Source of the DNA: an uncultured Candidatus Peregrinibacteria bacterium
Lineage (GTDB): Bacteria > Patescibacteriota > JACMRA01
DNA: 16,965 nt
Assembly (NCBI GenBank): GCA_937127165.1
Contig: CAKZLR010000003.1
Span: 1-16,965, forward strand
Direction: 5' to 3'
In this document: positions 7,324 through 15,436 of the stretch, in pieces
How the letters are laid out: each line of letters opens with the position of its first letter
How positions within the stretch are numbered: position 1 is the first letter of the stretch
Notes under the pieces: model-generated
Seen by the model: only the letters and a program-made list of their open reading frames with translations
Told to the model about the DNA's origin: nothing
The model's database searches: none
Made by a program: the position numbers and the translations under genes

Positions 7324-8328
7324 ATGGCAGAAGAAAGGATAGTTATTTATGATGATTCCGTCAGTTCGGATTCTCTAAAAAACAAAAAAGTAGCCGTTAT
7401 TGGTTATGGTGCCCAGGGAAGAGCTCAAGCAAGAATGCTTTTTGAGTCTGGAATTCAAGTCGTGGTTGGTGTTAGGGAAGGTGGTAAGTCTTGGGACCAA
7501 GTCCAAGAAGATGGTTTACCCGTTACTACAATCATTGAAGCAACTAAATGGGGTGATATTGTCCATATCTTAATTCCTGACGAAAATCAAAAAGAAGTAT
7601 ATCAAAAACAAATTGAACCAAACCTTAAGGAAGGAGCGACTCTTAGTTTCTCACATGGTTTTAATATCGTTTTTAAGAGAATTGTACCCAAAGAGGGAAT
7701 TGGAGTGATTATGGTAGCTCCAAAAGCACCGGGGACTGAAGTCTATAAATGCTATAGACAAGGGTTCGGAGTACCTGCATTATTTTCAGTGTTTCAAGAC
7801 AACCTAGAAGGTAATGCCCGAGACTTAGCTTTGGCTATGTGTAAAGAAATGGGTTTAACTAGAGCAGGAGTTATGGAATGCACTTTTGAAGAAGAAGCAT
7901 ATGAAGATTTATTTGGAGAACAAGCTGTTTTGTGTGGGGGGTTAACGGCATTGATTAAAGCTGGATTTGAAGTACTGGTAGAGGCTGGCTATCCTGCTGA
8001 ATTGGCTTATTTTGAATGTTTACACGAAACTAAATTGATTGTTGACTTAATTTATGAAGGAGGTTTAGAAAGAATGTGGGAAGTTGTATCTAATACAGCC
8101 GAATTTGGTGGTCAGACTAGAGGTTCTAGAGTCATCACACCTGCAGTCAAAGAAGAGATGAGAAAGATTTTAAAAGAAGTAGAAGATGGAACTTTTGCTA
8201 AAGAGTGGATGCAAGAAGCTGATGAAAATCAAATGCATAGACTATTGGCTATGAGAAAAGCTGAAGCAGAGCATCCAATAGAAATTGTCGGAAAAAGAAT
8301 TAGAAGTATGTTTAAAAAAAGAAATTAA
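7324..8328 (+). CDS. ilvC: Ketol-acid reductoisomerase, class I
   Basis: 334 residues, typical of the short class I enzyme. It converts acetolactate or acetohydroxybutyrate to the dihydroxy acids of branched-chain amino-acid synthesis using NAD(P)H and Mg2+. The N-terminal Rossmann domain has GYGAQG (27-32). The knotted C-terminal domain keeps the expected catalytic and metal residues: His111 (SHGFN), Lys134 (APK), Asp195 and Glu199 (DLFGEQ), Glu231 and Glu235 (ECLHE), and Ser256 (VSNTAE). Departures from the usual consensus include AQGRAQARML for SQGHAHALNL, APKAPGTEV for APKGPGHxV, and REGGKSW for the REGSKSW phosphate-binding loop. No ilvB, ilvN, ilvD or leu gene is visible in the window. 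It follows the ABC ATPase gene by 14 bases without its own ribosome-binding site. Confidence 0.95.
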   Translation: MAEERIVIYDDSVSSDSLKNKKVAVIGYGAQGRAQARMLFESGIQVVVGVREGGKSWDQVQEDGLPVTTIIEATKWGDIVHILIPDENQKEVYQKQIEPNLKEGATLSFSHGFNIVFKRIVPKEGIGVIMVAPKAPGTEVYKCYRQGFGVPALFSVFQDNLEGNARDLALAMCKEMGLTRAGVMECTFEEEAYEDLFGEQAVLCGGLTALIKAGFEVLVEAGYPAELAYFECLHETKLIVDLIYEGGLERMWEVVSNTAEFGGQTRGSRVITPAVKEEMRKILKEVEDGTFAKEWMQEADENQMHRLLAMRKAEAEHPIEIVGKRIRSMFKKRN

Positions 8329-8703
8329 AAGCTCTTCAACTGCGTTTATTCATTTTATTCAAACACTTAACCAACTTTTGATATTAGTTTGGGCAATCTT
8401 TGTTTTGTCTAAAGATACCTTTATCTTAGGTGATTGTAATTGATTTGGTTTAACGTTGTCAGATTAAATTAGAATTTATCTTGTTTTGTTTAAATATTCA
8501 GCGAATTCCAGTCTAACCAATTAATATATATACAGGTAATCTCTTTTTAAAAAAGAACAGACTGTTAATCATTAGGTTGGCATAAGTTTACTTTTTCAAA
8601 CAATGATACCATTAAATACAATTTTTTTGATTGTTTTCGGGTGTATGAAGTAGTTAAGATGAGGCTTTGACAATATTTTGTGATAATAGTTTTTATTAAC
8701 TTT
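8329..8703. other. Intergenic region between ilvC and yraN
   Basis: About 375 bases with no supportable gene on either strand. There is a weak hairpin at about 8413-8430 (AAGATA/TATCTT) and an A/T palindrome at about 8542-8556. Neither has the GC stem plus T-run of a strong terminator. The right end carries the candidate yraN promoter. Confidence 0.4.
8667..8687 (+). promoter_or_regulatory. Candidate extended -10 promoter for yraN
   Basis: TGTGATAAT (8679-8687) matches an extended -10 (TGn then GATAAT, five of six bases of TATAAT). A TTGACA stands at 8667-8672, too close to act as its -35, so recognition would rely on the extended -10. Transcription would start about 10 bases before the ATG at 8704. 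That would explain why the GTG at 8680, which lies inside the element, is unlikely to be the start codon. Confidence 0.3.
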
Positions 8704-9075
8704 ATGTTGAACAAAGTGAAAGTTGGTAGACTTGGTGAAAATCTGGTTTTACACAAGTATCTACAAAAAGGCTATGAATTGATTGCCAAAAATTTTCAGT
8801 ATTATGCAGATGGATCAAAAGGAAGGCTCGGGGAAATAGATTTAATTCTACTTAGAGGTTGTGTAGTTGTGCTGGTAGAAGTAAAAACTAGAACAAATTT
8901 ATCTTTTGGCAACCCTTTAGAGCAGATTAGTCGTAAACAGCTTCTGAGTTTGCAAAAAGCATTTCAAGCTTTTTTATTCAAATTCCCTACATACGCCCAA
9001 CACAATGCTAGGTTTGATGTAGCAATAGTTATGGATAAAGATGTGCAGATTATCGAGAATGCTTATTATTTCTAA
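8704..9075 (+). CDS. YraN family (UPF0102) endonuclease-like protein
   Basis: 123 residues from the ATG at 8704. A GTG eight codons further up is in frame but adds only hydrophobic residues not seen in the family. The opening VGRLGENLVLHKYLQKGY (about 7-24) is the family's first helix. GRLGEID (40-46) and VEVKTR (58-63) supply Asp46, Glu59 and Lys61 of a PD-(D/E)xK nuclease core. RFDVAIV (103-109) is the closing strand. The cellular role of YraN proteins is not settled, and a link to DNA metabolism is inferred from the fold. The gene is convergent with the FtsB/DivIC-like gene, 75 bases away. Confidence 0.88.
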   Translation: MLNKVKVGRLGENLVLHKYLQKGYELIAKNFQYYADGSKGRLGEIDLILLRGCVVVLVEVKTRTNLSFGNPLEQISRKQLLSLQKAFQAFLFKFPTYAQHNARFDVAIVMDKDVQIIENAYYF

Positions 9076-9150
9076 AGAATTTCTAAAAAATTCGTATTCT
9101 AACAAGATAAAATACAACAATCATTGGACAAAAAGTCAGTTTCCAATATT

Positions 9151-9540
9151 TTATTTAGCACACTGATTTCTAAGTGGACTAAAAAAACAAAACCACCATT
9201 TTTTTATATTAGATTTTCTATTTACCTCTTGAGAAGGAACAAAATTTGTAATCTTTTGTTCTACATCCTCTAAACCTGAAGTGTCTATCACATACTCACC
9301 CTCTATTTTCAAGTTTGCATCTCTACTTATTTTTTCTTTATAATTATCACTATTTAAGAAATTGTTAGGACTTCTAAGATTGTCTATGTTTTCTTGGATT
9401 ATTGCAATTGTAGTTTTACTTTTCTCAATTTGAGTATTTACTTGCCAAGATTCATAATACTGAAATATACTCAAACCTATCGCTGCTAATAAGAAAACAT
9501 GAACCAAAAATCCAAATATAGGTAAATCTACAACTCTCAT
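9151..9540 (-). CDS. FtsB/DivIC-like septum formation protein
   Basis: 129 residues. A short N-terminal segment is followed by one membrane helix (about 8-27), a coiled coil (about 30-57), and the compact motif YKEKISRDANLKIEGEYVI (67-85). That motif corresponds to the 'ARExLxLxxPGExv' end of FtsB/DivIC proteins. The C-terminal tail NIKKWWFCFF (111-120) is aromatic and basic, and could touch the membrane. Bitopic proteins of this type bridge FtsL and FtsQ/DivIB in the division complex. The order membrane segment, coiled coil, GE motif supports the call, but sequence conservation is low in this family. The gene is 67 bases downstream of the pilin gene on the same strand, possibly cotranscribed. 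Confidence 0.7.
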   Translation of the reverse strand: MRVVDLPIFGFLVHVFLLAAIGLSIFQYYESWQVNTQIEKSKTTIAIIQENIDNLRSPNNFLNSDNYKEKISRDANLKIEGEYVIDTSGLEDVEQKITNFVPSQEVNRKSNIKKWWFCFFSPLRNQCAK

Positions 9541-9607
9541 TTATTTGTCGGAAATTTTAAATCAATTTTTGAATTGGAATTTGAACATTACTTTAATTAT
9601 CTGCTGT

Positions 9608-10069
9608 CTAATTTTGGTTGAATGCACCTTGTACAGCACCAATTATACCAAAGATAATTCTAATTATTAAAAAAGAAAGAGCGGCAATGGTCAAACCAAT
9701 AGCACCATTTATAACTATTTTTTTACCAGTTTCCGCACCTTTACCGTCTCCAGAGTCAGTTCCCCAGCGAATACCACCCCAGATAATAATTAATACACAT
9801 ACGCCAGCAAAAACAAATACGATAAACTGCGCAACAGTCACTATTGTGTTAAGTATAGAATTTTGATCCCCAGCAATTGGACCACCAAACACATCCGTAG
9901 GGAGATTTGGAGTTATACCTTGATTTTGTGCAAATATTACTGTATCTTGGATTGGGGCTAAAACTACTCCTAAAGCGGTTATGAACAAGATAATGGCACC
10001 AATAAGATTTTTAAAACTACCACCAAAAACTATAATAGACTTTGAAATAAAATTGCTTAAGTTAGACAT
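9608..10069 (-). CDS. Type IV secretion-like pilin (VirB2/TrbC type)
   Basis: 153 residues. A long signal or first membrane segment (about 21-40) ends near FAQNQG (46-51), where signal peptidase could cut. Two further membrane helices lie at about 72-99 and 117-145. Between them is a short charged loop, WGGIRWGTDSGDGKGAETGK (97-116). Two membrane helices flanking a G-rich loop are typical of VirB2/TrbC-like pilins, and such stand-alone pilin genes are frequent in CPR genomes. The role is unknown here. Pilus building, DNA uptake or cell-cell attachment are possible, and dprA in the same window makes DNA uptake an attractive but unproven link. A good promoter lies upstream (10108-10136). The stop is TAG. 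Confidence 0.8.
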   Translation of the reverse strand: MSNLSNFISKSIIVFGGSFKNLIGAIILFITALGVVLAPIQDTVIFAQNQGITPNLPTDVFGGPIAGDQNSILNTIVTVAQFIVFVFAGVCVLIIIWGGIRWGTDSGDGKGAETGKKIVINGAIGLTIAALSFLIIRIIFGIIGAVQGAFNQN

Positions 10070-10107
10070 AAAAATAACAAAATTTGTTGATTAATCAGGT
10101 GGGATTA

Positions 10108-10136
10108 AGTATATAATAGTTTTTTACTTTTGACAA
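10108..10136 (-). promoter_or_regulatory. Promoter for the pilin gene
   Basis: On the minus strand TTGTCA (plus 10131-10136) and TATACT (plus 10108-10113) are separated by exactly 17 bases. Each matches the sigma-70 consensus at five of six positions. Transcription would start near 10101, giving a leader of about 32 bases before the ATG at 10069. This is the clearest promoter in the window. Confidence 0.55.
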
Positions 10137-10245
10137 GTAAATTTTTCATTTGAATATTATTCAAGCTAGTTCTAAAGCAGTGATTCTATAGCGATTTAAA
10201 ATTAAAAAACTAAGAATCTTTGCCACAATTAACAAACCTATGTAT

Positions 10246-10304
10246 TTGACAAAAGATTAATTAAAATAATTAAAAAATAGTTAGTTTAAACTATAAAATT
10301 ATAG
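10246..10304 (+). promoter_or_regulatory. Candidate ftsH promoter region with two overlapping palindromes
   Basis: A perfect TTGACA stands at 10246-10251, with AT-rich -10 candidates about 15-18 bases on (for example TAATTA at 10267). Closer to the gene are two overlapping symmetric elements, TAGTTTAAACTA (10282-10293) and CTATAA-aa-TTATAG (10291-10304). The second ends six bases before the ATG. They could be operator sites, or they could carry a second -10 (TATAAA at 10292). Confidence 0.3.
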
Positions 10305-10310
10305 TGATTT

Positions 10311-12299
10311 ATGGTTGACCCAAAAGAGCAAAAATCAAAAAATAATCCCAAGAAGTCAGATATAGATCAAAATAAAAAAGTTATTCTTAATTTATTGGTA
10401 GTCATTGCTTTGTTTGTTATTTTCGTTATTAGCGTTACTATATTGGATAATAATGTAAATAGGCAAAGAAGAGATAATCCTACTTTTTCTGATCTTATTT
10501 CGGAAATTAGACAAGGTAATGTTAGCTCTATTGTAGTTTCTGAAGACAAAACTCTTTTGACTGTCGAACTTTTTAATGATCCAGAAAATCGTTCAAGAGA
10601 TAATGTTAAAACGCGTGTTTTTCCAAACATTTCCCCGGAATCTGGTAGTCCTCTTGAAAATATCAATAACGCTTTAGGGGGTGAGAGTATAAGGATAGGT
10701 AATGGAGATGGAGAAATTATTTACAGAGAAATTTCTAAATCTTTTTGGACAAAACTACTCGAAAGTCCAACTTTCCAAATGATGATTCAAATCGTTATTA
10801 TTGCTTTGATTGCTTTGTTTATTCTTAAAAAACTTGGCGATGTAAATTCTCGTTCAATTTCTTTTGGTAATTCTCGTGCTAGACTGCAAGATAAAATAGA
10901 TACTAAAAATAAGATTACTTTTGCTGATGTGGCTGGTAATGAAGAAGCTAAACAAGAACTAACCGAAGTTATTGATTTTCTTAAAAGACCTGAAGAGTAT
11001 ATTAAAATGGGGGCTAAAATTCCTAAAGGAGTGCTTTTGGTTGGTTCCCCTGGAACCGGAAAAACATTAATGGCAAAAGCGGTCGCTGGTGAGGCTGACG
11101 TACCATTTTTTTATATTTCTGGTAGCGAATTTGTGGAAATGTTTGTGGGCGTGGGTGCCAGTCGTGTTCGCGATCTTTTTGTTCAAGCCAAAAAAAGGAG
11201 TCCTTGTGTGGTATTTATAGACGAAATCGATGCGGTTGGAAGACAGAGGGGTTATGGTTTGGGTAGTGGTAATGACGAAAGAGAACAGACTTTAAATCAA
11301 ATTCTAACTGAAATGGACGGTTTTGAAACAACCACAACCGTTATAGTAATTGGTGCTACTAACAGACCTGATGTTCTTGATCCTGCACTACTTAGACCCG
11401 GCCGTTTTGACAGGCAAGTCACTGTCACTTTACCAGATAAGCGAGAAAGAGAACAAATTCTTAAGGTTCATGCTAAGAATAAAAAATTTGCCGCTGATGT
11501 TGATTTCGGAGTTGTGGCTAGACGAACATCAGGTTTTAGTGGTGCCGACTTGATGAATGTGATGAATGAAGCAGCTATTTTAGCTGTCCGCGAAGGGAAG
11601 AAGGAAATTACTGATACTATAATAAGAGAGGCAATTGAAAAGGTTATGTTGGGGCCGTCTTTGAAAAGTAAAATTATGACCGAAGAACAAAAAAAATTAA
11701 CTGCTTATCACGAAGCTGGTCATGCACTTGTAGCCACGGTTTTACCCAAAGCTAAGAAAGTCCAAAAAGTGACTATTATTCCTAGGGGTAGAGCTGCTGG
11801 CTACACTTTTTCCGATGCTGGTGAGCAAGATGCTATAACTATAAAGAAGAGCGAGTTTTTAGCTGAAATTAGTGTTTTGTTTGGAGGCTATGTAGTAGAA
11901 CAAGAAATTTATGGTGAGGTTAGCACTGGAGCATCTAACGATCTTACTAAAGCTACTGAAATAGCTAGAAATATGGTTACTCGCTTTGGCATGAGTGATT
12001 TAGGTCCTATAGCCTACCAGGAAGAAAAACATCTAGCCTTTTTGGGGAAAGAGATGACCGAAAGAGATAAATTGTATAGCGACATTACCGCTAAAAGCAT
12101 TGATGATGAAATTAAAAAGATTCTTGATGAAGCTTACAAAACCGCACAACAGATTATTAAAAAGTACAGATCTGAACTAGAGACTTTAGCAACTACTTTA
12201 CTGGAAAAAGAAGTTTTAGAATATGAGGAGTTTAACGAACTAATCAAACATATCGCTAATCCCCCTATTTTCAATGAAAAAGTGACTACCACTGTATAA
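10311..12299 (+). CDS. ftsH: ATP-dependent zinc metalloprotease FtsH
   Basis: 662 residues. Membrane helix 1 (about 24-45), an extracytoplasmic domain (about 46-150), membrane helix 2 (about 154-172), the AAA domain (about 203-395) and the peptidase domain (about 400-650) follow in the usual order. Walker A is GSPGTGKT (245-252), with Ser where most members have Pro. The pore loop is in EMFVGVGA (276-283), Walker B is VFIDEID (301-307), and the second region of homology includes GATNRPDVLDPALLRPGRFD (348-367). Zinc is bound by HEAGH (467-471) and Asp544 in ASNDLT. The hexamer unfolds and degrades membrane and soluble proteins at the inner membrane face. The extracytoplasmic part carries a Gly/Ser/Asn-rich loop (about 105-135). 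The gene leads pth and murI on the same strand with a 93-base gap. Confidence 0.97.
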   Translation: MVDPKEQKSKNNPKKSDIDQNKKVILNLLVVIALFVIFVISVTILDNNVNRQRRDNPTFSDLISEIRQGNVSSIVVSEDKTLLTVELFNDPENRSRDNVKTRVFPNISPESGSPLENINNALGGESIRIGNGDGEIIYREISKSFWTKLLESPTFQMMIQIVIIALIALFILKKLGDVNSRSISFGNSRARLQDKIDTKNKITFADVAGNEEAKQELTEVIDFLKRPEEYIKMGAKIPKGVLLVGSPGTGKTLMAKAVAGEADVPFFYISGSEFVEMFVGVGASRVRDLFVQAKKRSPCVVFIDEIDAVGRQRGYGLGSGNDEREQTLNQILTEMDGFETTTTVIVIGATNRPDVLDPALLRPGRFDRQVTVTLPDKREREQILKVHAKNKKFAADVDFGVVARRTSGFSGADLMNVMNEAAILAVREGKKEITDTIIREAIEKVMLGPSLKSKIMTEEQKKLTAYHEAGHALVATVLPKAKKVQKVTIIPRGRAAGYTFSDAGEQDAITIKKSEFLAEISVLFGGYVVEQEIYGEVSTGASNDLTKATEIARNMVTRFGMSDLGPIAYQEEKHLAFLGKEMTERDKLYSDITAKSIDDEIKKILDEAYKTAQQIIKKYRSELETLATTLLEKEVLEYEEFNELIKHIANPPIFNEKVTTTV

Positions 12300-12392
12300 T
12301 GTTGGTTTATAATACATATACTTTTGAATAAACTTTTGATTTTATAGTTTTGAGAGTTGCAAAAGTTATTTATGGTTATTTTTTGATTTTTT

Positions 12393-12980
12393 ATGTTAAT
12401 CATTTATGGATTAGGTAACAACGAATCTAAGTATTTACAGACCAAACATAACGCTGGTAGATTTTTGTTAGAGATTTTAGTCAAAAAATTGTCTCTGGAG
12501 TGGGAAAGACATTCTGAGTTTGTATTTTGCAAAAGCAACTCTTTTGGTTTTCCTATATATTTTTTGTATTCCAGTGGCTATATTAACCATAGTGGTCAAG
12601 CCTTGTCTTCCTTTATTAATTACTTTAAATTCAAACCTGACCATTTGTTAAAGATTTTGTTGTTACATGATGATAGTGACCAACAAGAAAATAATATAAA
12701 ACTGGTTTGTAATGGTGGCAGTGGTGGACATAAAGGGATAGATAGTATTTATCAGCACTTACTTAGCTTCAAAATGACTACAGATCGAATCTGGAGACTT
12801 AAAATCGGTATCCGACCGTCGCAAAATAAGCATCGTAGTGAAACTTTTGTTTTATCTAGACTGAAAGATTCAGAAATACAATACCTTATCAAATTATCTG
12901 ACCGTCTTTATCAGTATTTAGGCGATATGGCTAAAGGTAATTTCATTAAAGTACAAAATGATTTAAATATTAAATACTAA
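12393..12980 (+). CDS. pth: Peptidyl-tRNA hydrolase
   Basis: 195 residues. Pth hydrolyses peptidyl-tRNA released from stalled ribosomes and so recycles tRNA. The family pattern is intact: YGLGNN (5-10) with the N-terminal Asn, TKHNAG (17-22) with catalytic His19, YINHSG (63-68) with Asn65, LHDDSD (91-96) with Asp93 and GGSGGHKGIDSI (108-119). The last motif reads GHKG where many enzymes have GHNG, a substitution at a tRNA-contacting position. The middle (about 35-60) is less conserved than usual. It ends three bases before murI, so translational coupling is likely. The 93-base gap after ftsH has no clear terminator or promoter. The ATG at 12393 fits the family N-terminus. Confidence 0.93.
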   Translation: MLIIYGLGNNESKYLQTKHNAGRFLLEILVKKLSLEWERHSEFVFCKSNSFGFPIYFLYSSGYINHSGQALSSFINYFKFKPDHLLKILLLHDDSDQQENNIKLVCNGGSGGHKGIDSIYQHLLSFKMTTDRIWRLKIGIRPSQNKHRSETFVLSRLKDSEIQYLIKLSDRLYQYLGDMAKGNFIKVQNDLNIKY

Positions 12981-12983
12981 GAT

Positions 12984-13790
12984 ATGATTGGTTTTTATGA
13001 TTCAGGGGTAGGAGGATTATCTATTGTAAATGAGTTTTTAAAACTCAGACCACGATCACAGATTATTTATCTTGCAGACAACCAAAACTGTCCACTGGGC
13101 AATAAGAGCAGTATAGAAATTTTGGAGATAACCAAAAACGGAGTTGAGTTCTTGTTCGACCAAGGTTGCTATTTAGTAATTTTAGCTTGCAATACAGCTA
13201 CGAGTGTGGCTATCAGATACCTACAACAAAATTGGTTGCCAAATCAGTCAAAATATAAAAATCGTAAAATTTTGGGTGTAATTAAACCAATTACTGAGCA
13301 AATTGACCTAGAAAATCAAACCCAAAAACCGATACTTTTAATGGCTACTAAAGCTACCTGTGACTCTAATTTTTATCAATCTGAATTAAAGCTTGCAGGT
13401 TATACTTCTTTTGATTGCTTACCTTTTGCGGATTTAGCTTTAGCCATAGAAAATAGCAATTTTAAATTAGCTCAAGACATTTTAGATACAGTTTTTGAGC
13501 ATTTTGATATTTTTAAATACGAGCTGTTTGTGTTAGCCTGTACCCATTATCCGCTAATTTATGATTTAATTTATACCAGATTAGAGCAAAGGCTTAATAA
13601 ACCTTTCAAACTCCTAGATCAATCTAAAATCGTAGCCTTTCGTTTGGATAAGTATCTTCAAAAACATACTGAGATTAAGCCAGAAATGGGATTAGTCAAA
13701 GTCTATATTACACATGGTCAACCTGTAGACTATAAACAAAAAGTTCAAAGATTGTTTTCTAACATAGAATTTGAAGTTGAAAAGGTGTAA
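12984..13790 (+). CDS. murI: Glutamate racemase
   Basis: 268 residues. MurI converts L- to D-glutamate for peptidoglycan. The N-terminus IGFYDSGVGGLS (2-13) carries the Asp-Ser pair, and LACNTATS and LACTHYPLI carry the two catalytic cysteines that deprotonate either face of the substrate. The usual PYG of the substrate loop is changed to PLG (in NCPLGNKS), a small departure. It is the third gene of the ftsH-pth-murI run, three bases after pth, and no gene follows it on this strand for 1.5 kb. The presence of murI implies the cell makes its own D-glutamate and probably has a peptidoglycan wall. The start is fixed by the family N-terminus right at the ATG. Confidence 0.95.
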   Translation: MIGFYDSGVGGLSIVNEFLKLRPRSQIIYLADNQNCPLGNKSSIEILEITKNGVEFLFDQGCYLVILACNTATSVAIRYLQQNWLPNQSKYKNRKILGVIKPITEQIDLENQTQKPILLMATKATCDSNFYQSELKLAGYTSFDCLPFADLALAIENSNFKLAQDILDTVFEHFDIFKYELFVLACTHYPLIYDLIYTRLEQRLNKPFKLLDQSKIVAFRLDKYLQKHTEIKPEMGLVKVYITHGQPVDYKQKVQRLFSNIEFEVEKV

Positions 13791-14164
13791 ATTTTTGGTG
13801 TTGTTTACATTTTCTTAGTTTAAGAAACCATCTTTACTTTATAATTAGGCTTAAATCTAACCAGTACTGGATTTAGTTAAAATAACCACTTTGACTTTGG
13901 TAAAACTGATTTAGCATAATTATTTTTTACAATATAACAAAGAATAGCTTCGATAAACTTTATAGTAATATACACTTAAAGCTCTATAAATCTATCCGAT
14001 TTGAAGACATTATTTAAATTGACCATTTATTTAGCTGATAAATCTAAAGAGACTATAGTCTAAACTATATATCTTTAAATACTCGTAAGCAACGAGTGAA
14101 AACTTACGTTTTTTGGAGTTTTTATTGTTTAAAGTTTTTTATTGTTTAAGTTTAAGAAAATTGA
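13791..14164. other. 374-base gap between convergent murI and hisS
   Basis: No coding frame is supported. Contents: a palindrome TATAGT-ctaa-ACTATA (14054-14069), a possible plus-strand terminator (14084-14114), and an imperfect direct repeat of TTTTATTGTTTAA at about 14119-14150, just beyond the hisS stop. Both flanking genes end here, which fits a terminator region. Confidence 0.45.
14084..14114 (+). terminator. Possible intrinsic terminator downstream of murI
   Basis: CGTAAG (14084-14089) and CTTACG (14103-14108) form a six-bp stem followed directly by six T (14109-14114). The 13-base loop also allows a competing CTCGT/ACGAG stem (from 14082). The stem is short, and it lies about 290 bases after murI. 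Confidence 0.35.
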
Positions 14165-15349
14165 TTACTTAATTTTAATAATCTGAGTACACCCTCTCTT
14201 TTTAAGAGATTCGTATCTTTTGTTTTCACTTCGTCCATAATCATAGTCGATTTCAAAAGGTATTTTTTCTTTTTGCAATTTGGGTAAAATTTCTTTATAG
14301 ATTCTGATTAAATCAGAGTTAGCAAAAGGCATAATACCAACCTTTTCTGTATATCTTTCAAGATTTTGTGGCCATAAATTCCAATTATCCAAAAAATTCT
14401 GCATAGTTACATCTCCCCACCCCATACCGATAGCTGGAGCTTTTTTACCAAAGATATCAAGTAAATCATCGTATCTACCACCACCAAATAAAGCTCTAGG
14501 ATTGTTTGTATTGGTATCAAAGGCTTCAAAAACTAAGCCTGTATAATAATTTAAACCTCTGACGATGGTTGGATCAAAGGATATATTTACGTTCGGCATA
14601 GCTACAGATGTGTTTTCAAAAATAAGTTTTAATTCATCAAACTCTATTGCTATATTCTGGTATTCTGTGTCGTCTTTTATAGATAATATCTTCTTAATTT
14701 GCTTAGAGTTAAGACCAATTTCTTGAAGTGCTCGCTCTTTGTAATCAAGGTCAGTCTTGTGCCAGCTATCCAATAAATTATAGATGATACTTTTGTGGTT
14801 TGTTAGTAGATTGTTTGTAATCCACTTATCAAGAACTTGTCTGTGATTGAATTTAATTTCAAACTGGCTAGGTGATGCTCCAAAATCCTCAAACAGTTTG
14901 GTTGTCATATACAAGAATTCTAAATCTACACCACCAGCAGGTAGTCCAATAATATCCACATTAAGTTGCCAAAATTCTCTTAACCTACCTTTTTGAGGTC
15001 GTTCATAGCGAAAACAATTAGGAATACTAAACCACTTTAGGGGAAAATTTAGCTCTCCAAATTTTGCGGCCACAATTCGTGCTAAACTAGGTGTCATTTC
15101 CGGTCTAAGAGCGATGTGTCGTTCGCTTTTATCATAAAAACTATATAATTGCTTACCCCCAAGTTCTTCTCCTGATTTGAGAATATACATTTCAGCATTT
15201 TCTAGTACGGGTGTATCGTATTGTTGATATCCAAGACTAGTTAAAGTTTTTGTCCAAGTATCAAAAATATATTGTCGTTTAATAAAATCTTGAGGGTAAA
15301 AATCACGAGTACCGCGGTAAGGTTGAGTAGAGACAAGTGCTTTAGACAT
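14165..15349 (-). CDS. hisS: Histidyl-tRNA synthetase, C-terminally short
   Basis: 394 residues, whereas most bacterial HisRS are about 415-430. It charges tRNA-His. Class II landmarks are present: YRGTRDFYPQD (11-21), ALRPEMTPSLAR (80-91), motif 2 CFRYERPQKGRLREFWQ (112-128), the histidine motifs RGLNYYTGLVFEAFD (264-278, with Arg264) and FGGGRYDDLL (288-297), and motif 3 GMGWGD (308-313). The HGTP anticodon domain begins at about 336 (VGIMPFANSD) and reaches DYGRSENKRYESLKKRGC (370-387). It stops at TQIIKIK, where the family continues with the last strands and helix (about 35-40 residues). The DNA beyond the stop does not resume the family sequence in any frame I checked. It is probably a natural short form or a tolerated truncation. 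Confidence 0.94.
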   Translation of the reverse strand: MSKALVSTQPYRGTRDFYPQDFIKRQYIFDTWTKTLTSLGYQQYDTPVLENAEMYILKSGEELGGKQLYSFYDKSERHIALRPEMTPSLARIVAAKFGELNFPLKWFSIPNCFRYERPQKGRLREFWQLNVDIIGLPAGGVDLEFLYMTTKLFEDFGASPSQFEIKFNHRQVLDKWITNNLLTNHKSIIYNLLDSWHKTDLDYKERALQEIGLNSKQIKKILSIKDDTEYQNIAIEFDELKLIFENTSVAMPNVNISFDPTIVRGLNYYTGLVFEAFDTNTNNPRALFGGGRYDDLLDIFGKKAPAIGMGWGDVTMQNFLDNWNLWPQNLERYTEKVGIMPFANSDLIRIYKEILPKLQKEKIPFEIDYDYGRSENKRYESLKKRGCTQIIKIK

Positions 15350-15436
15350 AAAAAAGTTTGAATTAAAATTATTACATCTTTATATCAATCGAACTAAAAG
15401 TTCCTATAACTTTTCCTAGGATCAGTGTACATTGGA

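Noticed and set aside
9123..9146. ATTGGA...TCCAAT inverted repeat between yraN and the FtsB-like gene as a terminator
   Set aside because: Six-bp stem without a following T-run on either strand. Chance is the simpler explanation.
10367..10666. Minus-strand ORF of 99 codons inside ftsH
   Set aside because: Antisense shadow of a well-conserved gene, with no independent support.
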